DNA from: Chryseobacterium gleum
GTDB taxonomy: Bacteria; Bacteroidota; Bacteroidia; Flavobacteriales_D; Crocinitomicaceae
Direction: 5' to 3'
DNA length: 64,000 nucleotides
NCBI GenBank assembly: GCA_945882095.1
Contig: CAMCWF010000002.1
Span: forward strand, 1-64,000
Position 1 is the first letter of the stretch; every line of letters starts with the position of its first letter. A model generated the notes under the pieces. The model saw only the letters and a program-made list of their open reading frames with translations. It ran no database searches and was not told where the DNA came from. Shown here piece after piece: positions 63,203 through 64,000 of the stretch. Position numbers and translations under genes: made by a program.

Positions 63203-64000
63203 TTAGTGTATTTCATTTTACGAATGAGGAACATTACAAACCCAAAAAGTAGGATAAGCAAAACAGGTCCGAATAGGTTTAGGTACTTTAAGGTTTTTCC
63301 TTGTGATTTCACTTTCTCCTTGTCAATTTCTTTGATGTCAATTTGTCGACTTCGTATGTCTAAAACCGAATTGTCGCCCATCATATAATCCACCAGGTTT
63401 TGGATGAATTCTTGGTTTCCATAAAACAAAGGAATCCTTCTTTCGGCCAAGACGCGGTTCATTTTAAGTTCATTGAAAGGATTGGCGCGGAAAGAAATTC
63501 CTCCTTTTCCATCGGGCATAGAGTCGTATGCATTGGCAATAAATCGTCCATTTCCCACCACAAAAATCTTGCTTTCAACTTTGCTTTGGCTTAGAAATCC
63601 AGAAAGTTTTGGATCGGCAAATTTTCCTACGATCCGATTTTTAAAGTGGGATTGAAAAGTTCCTTCCGCAATGGCAGCAAGGGTGATTTTATTCACGTCA
63701 TCCTTTGGATTCTCAGCAAGTTTGGGGTTTTCACCATAAGAAGCAGGCATTGCCAAGCTGATGAGCGGTGCCAATCCGGTTTTGTTCGCATTGGTCGAGG
63801 TGGTTAAAATTTTTGTCAACTTCACACCTGTGGTATTGATGAGTTGCAGCTCGTTTGCGTATTCTAAGGAAACAGGCTCAAGGTTTCGGGTAATGGGGTG
63901 AGTAGATGGCGTTGCCAAGATGTGGAAAAACCAAGGCACCAAGGTCTGGTCAGCGTAAGGGACTATTTTAGGACCGCATTGGGCGTCAACCACTAAATTT
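63199..64000 (-). CDS. gldG: Gliding motility ABC transporter protein GldG (C-terminal part)
   Basis: The gene runs off the right edge of the window; about 267 C-terminal residues are visible. It contains DAQCGPKIVPYADQTLVPWFFH and ITRNLEPVSLEYANEL, which match GldG as I know it (key residues at the visible start). A large beta-rich domain follows, and a C-terminal membrane helix (about the last 30 residues, FGPVLLILLFGFVMFLIRK). GldG works with GldA and GldF in an ABC transporter needed for gliding in flavobacteria. The start and gldF lie outside the window. Confidence 0.9.
   Translation of the reverse strand, partial: NLVVDAQCGPKIVPYADQTLVPWFFHILATPSTHPITRNLEPVSLEYANELQLINTTGVKLTKILTTSTNANKTGLAPLISLAMPASYGENPKLAENPKDDVNKITLAAIAEGTFQSHFKNRIVGKFADPKLSGFLSQSKVESKIFVVGNGRFIANAYDSMPDGKGGISFRANPFNELKMNRVLAERRIPLFYGNQEFIQNLVDYMMGDNSVLDIRSRQIDIKEIDKEKVKSQGKTLKYLNLFGPVLLILLFGFVMFLIRKMKYTK

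Noticed and set aside
1-64000. CRISPR array, prophage, insertion sequence or integrase
   Set aside because: I found no regularly spaced repeats, transposase, recombinase or phage structural genes on either strand.

Overview
This 64 kb window looks like chromosomal DNA of a member of the Flavobacteriales (Bacteroidota). The evidence is the gliding-motility genes gldG and a gldE-like gene, a DnaE polymerase with a fused N-terminal exonuclease, a single-cysteine DksA/TraR protein next to lspA, DUF5686 and DUF4293 proteins, low G+C, very tight gene packing, and promoters of the Bacteroidota type TTG-N19-TAnnTTTG. The proteorhodopsin suggests a sunlit aquatic lifestyle. No gene-free stretch is longer than about 300 bases.

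Layout. 0-4 kb: comM/yifB, an unknown gene, prfA-pyrF and a small lipoprotein. 4-13 kb, mostly plus strand: an Omp85-type outer-membrane protein, two glycosyltransferases, rdgB, holA, rsmE, a PolB-type exonuclease (minus), free-methionine-sulfoxide reductase and an Ig-like lipoprotein. 13-20 kb: dnaE, then a zinc-ribbon/Nif3-like pair and a small beta-barrel protein. 20-30 kb: YceI, then a long minus-strand run (ABC-F, DUF4293, aroC, queG, ruvB, hxpB, gldE-like, purD, purQ). 30-39 kb: an isolated proteorhodopsin, a multi-pass membrane protein, dksA-like/lspA, and an envelope block (DUF5686, LptC, outer-membrane protein, coaX).

39.0-41.4 kb is the accessory spot. A complete tRNA-Phe gene is followed by a free-standing GIY-YIG nuclease gene. 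After that comes a second copy of the tRNA 3' end and its terminator, in which the T-loop is interrupted by a GC-rich palindrome. Next comes a relic of the exbD 3' end, then three secreted-protein genes of unknown function, then intact exbD. Both flanking genes therefore have their 3' ends duplicated around inserted DNA, and no integrase is visible. I regard this as the most interesting locus in the window.

41-64 kb: exbB/exbD, divergent ahpC-oxyR, trigger factor, tRNA-Leu, mlaF-mlaE, SprT-like, manC, dusB, a three-gene envelope cluster of unknown function, SRAP, yigZ, dnaA, thioesterase, ureohydrolase, a small lipoprotein, a transglutaminase-like protein, rlmN, dnaN, a DUF4340 protein and the C-terminal part of gldG, which runs off the window. 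dnaA and dnaN lie about 4 kb apart, but I see no convincing DnaA-box cluster.
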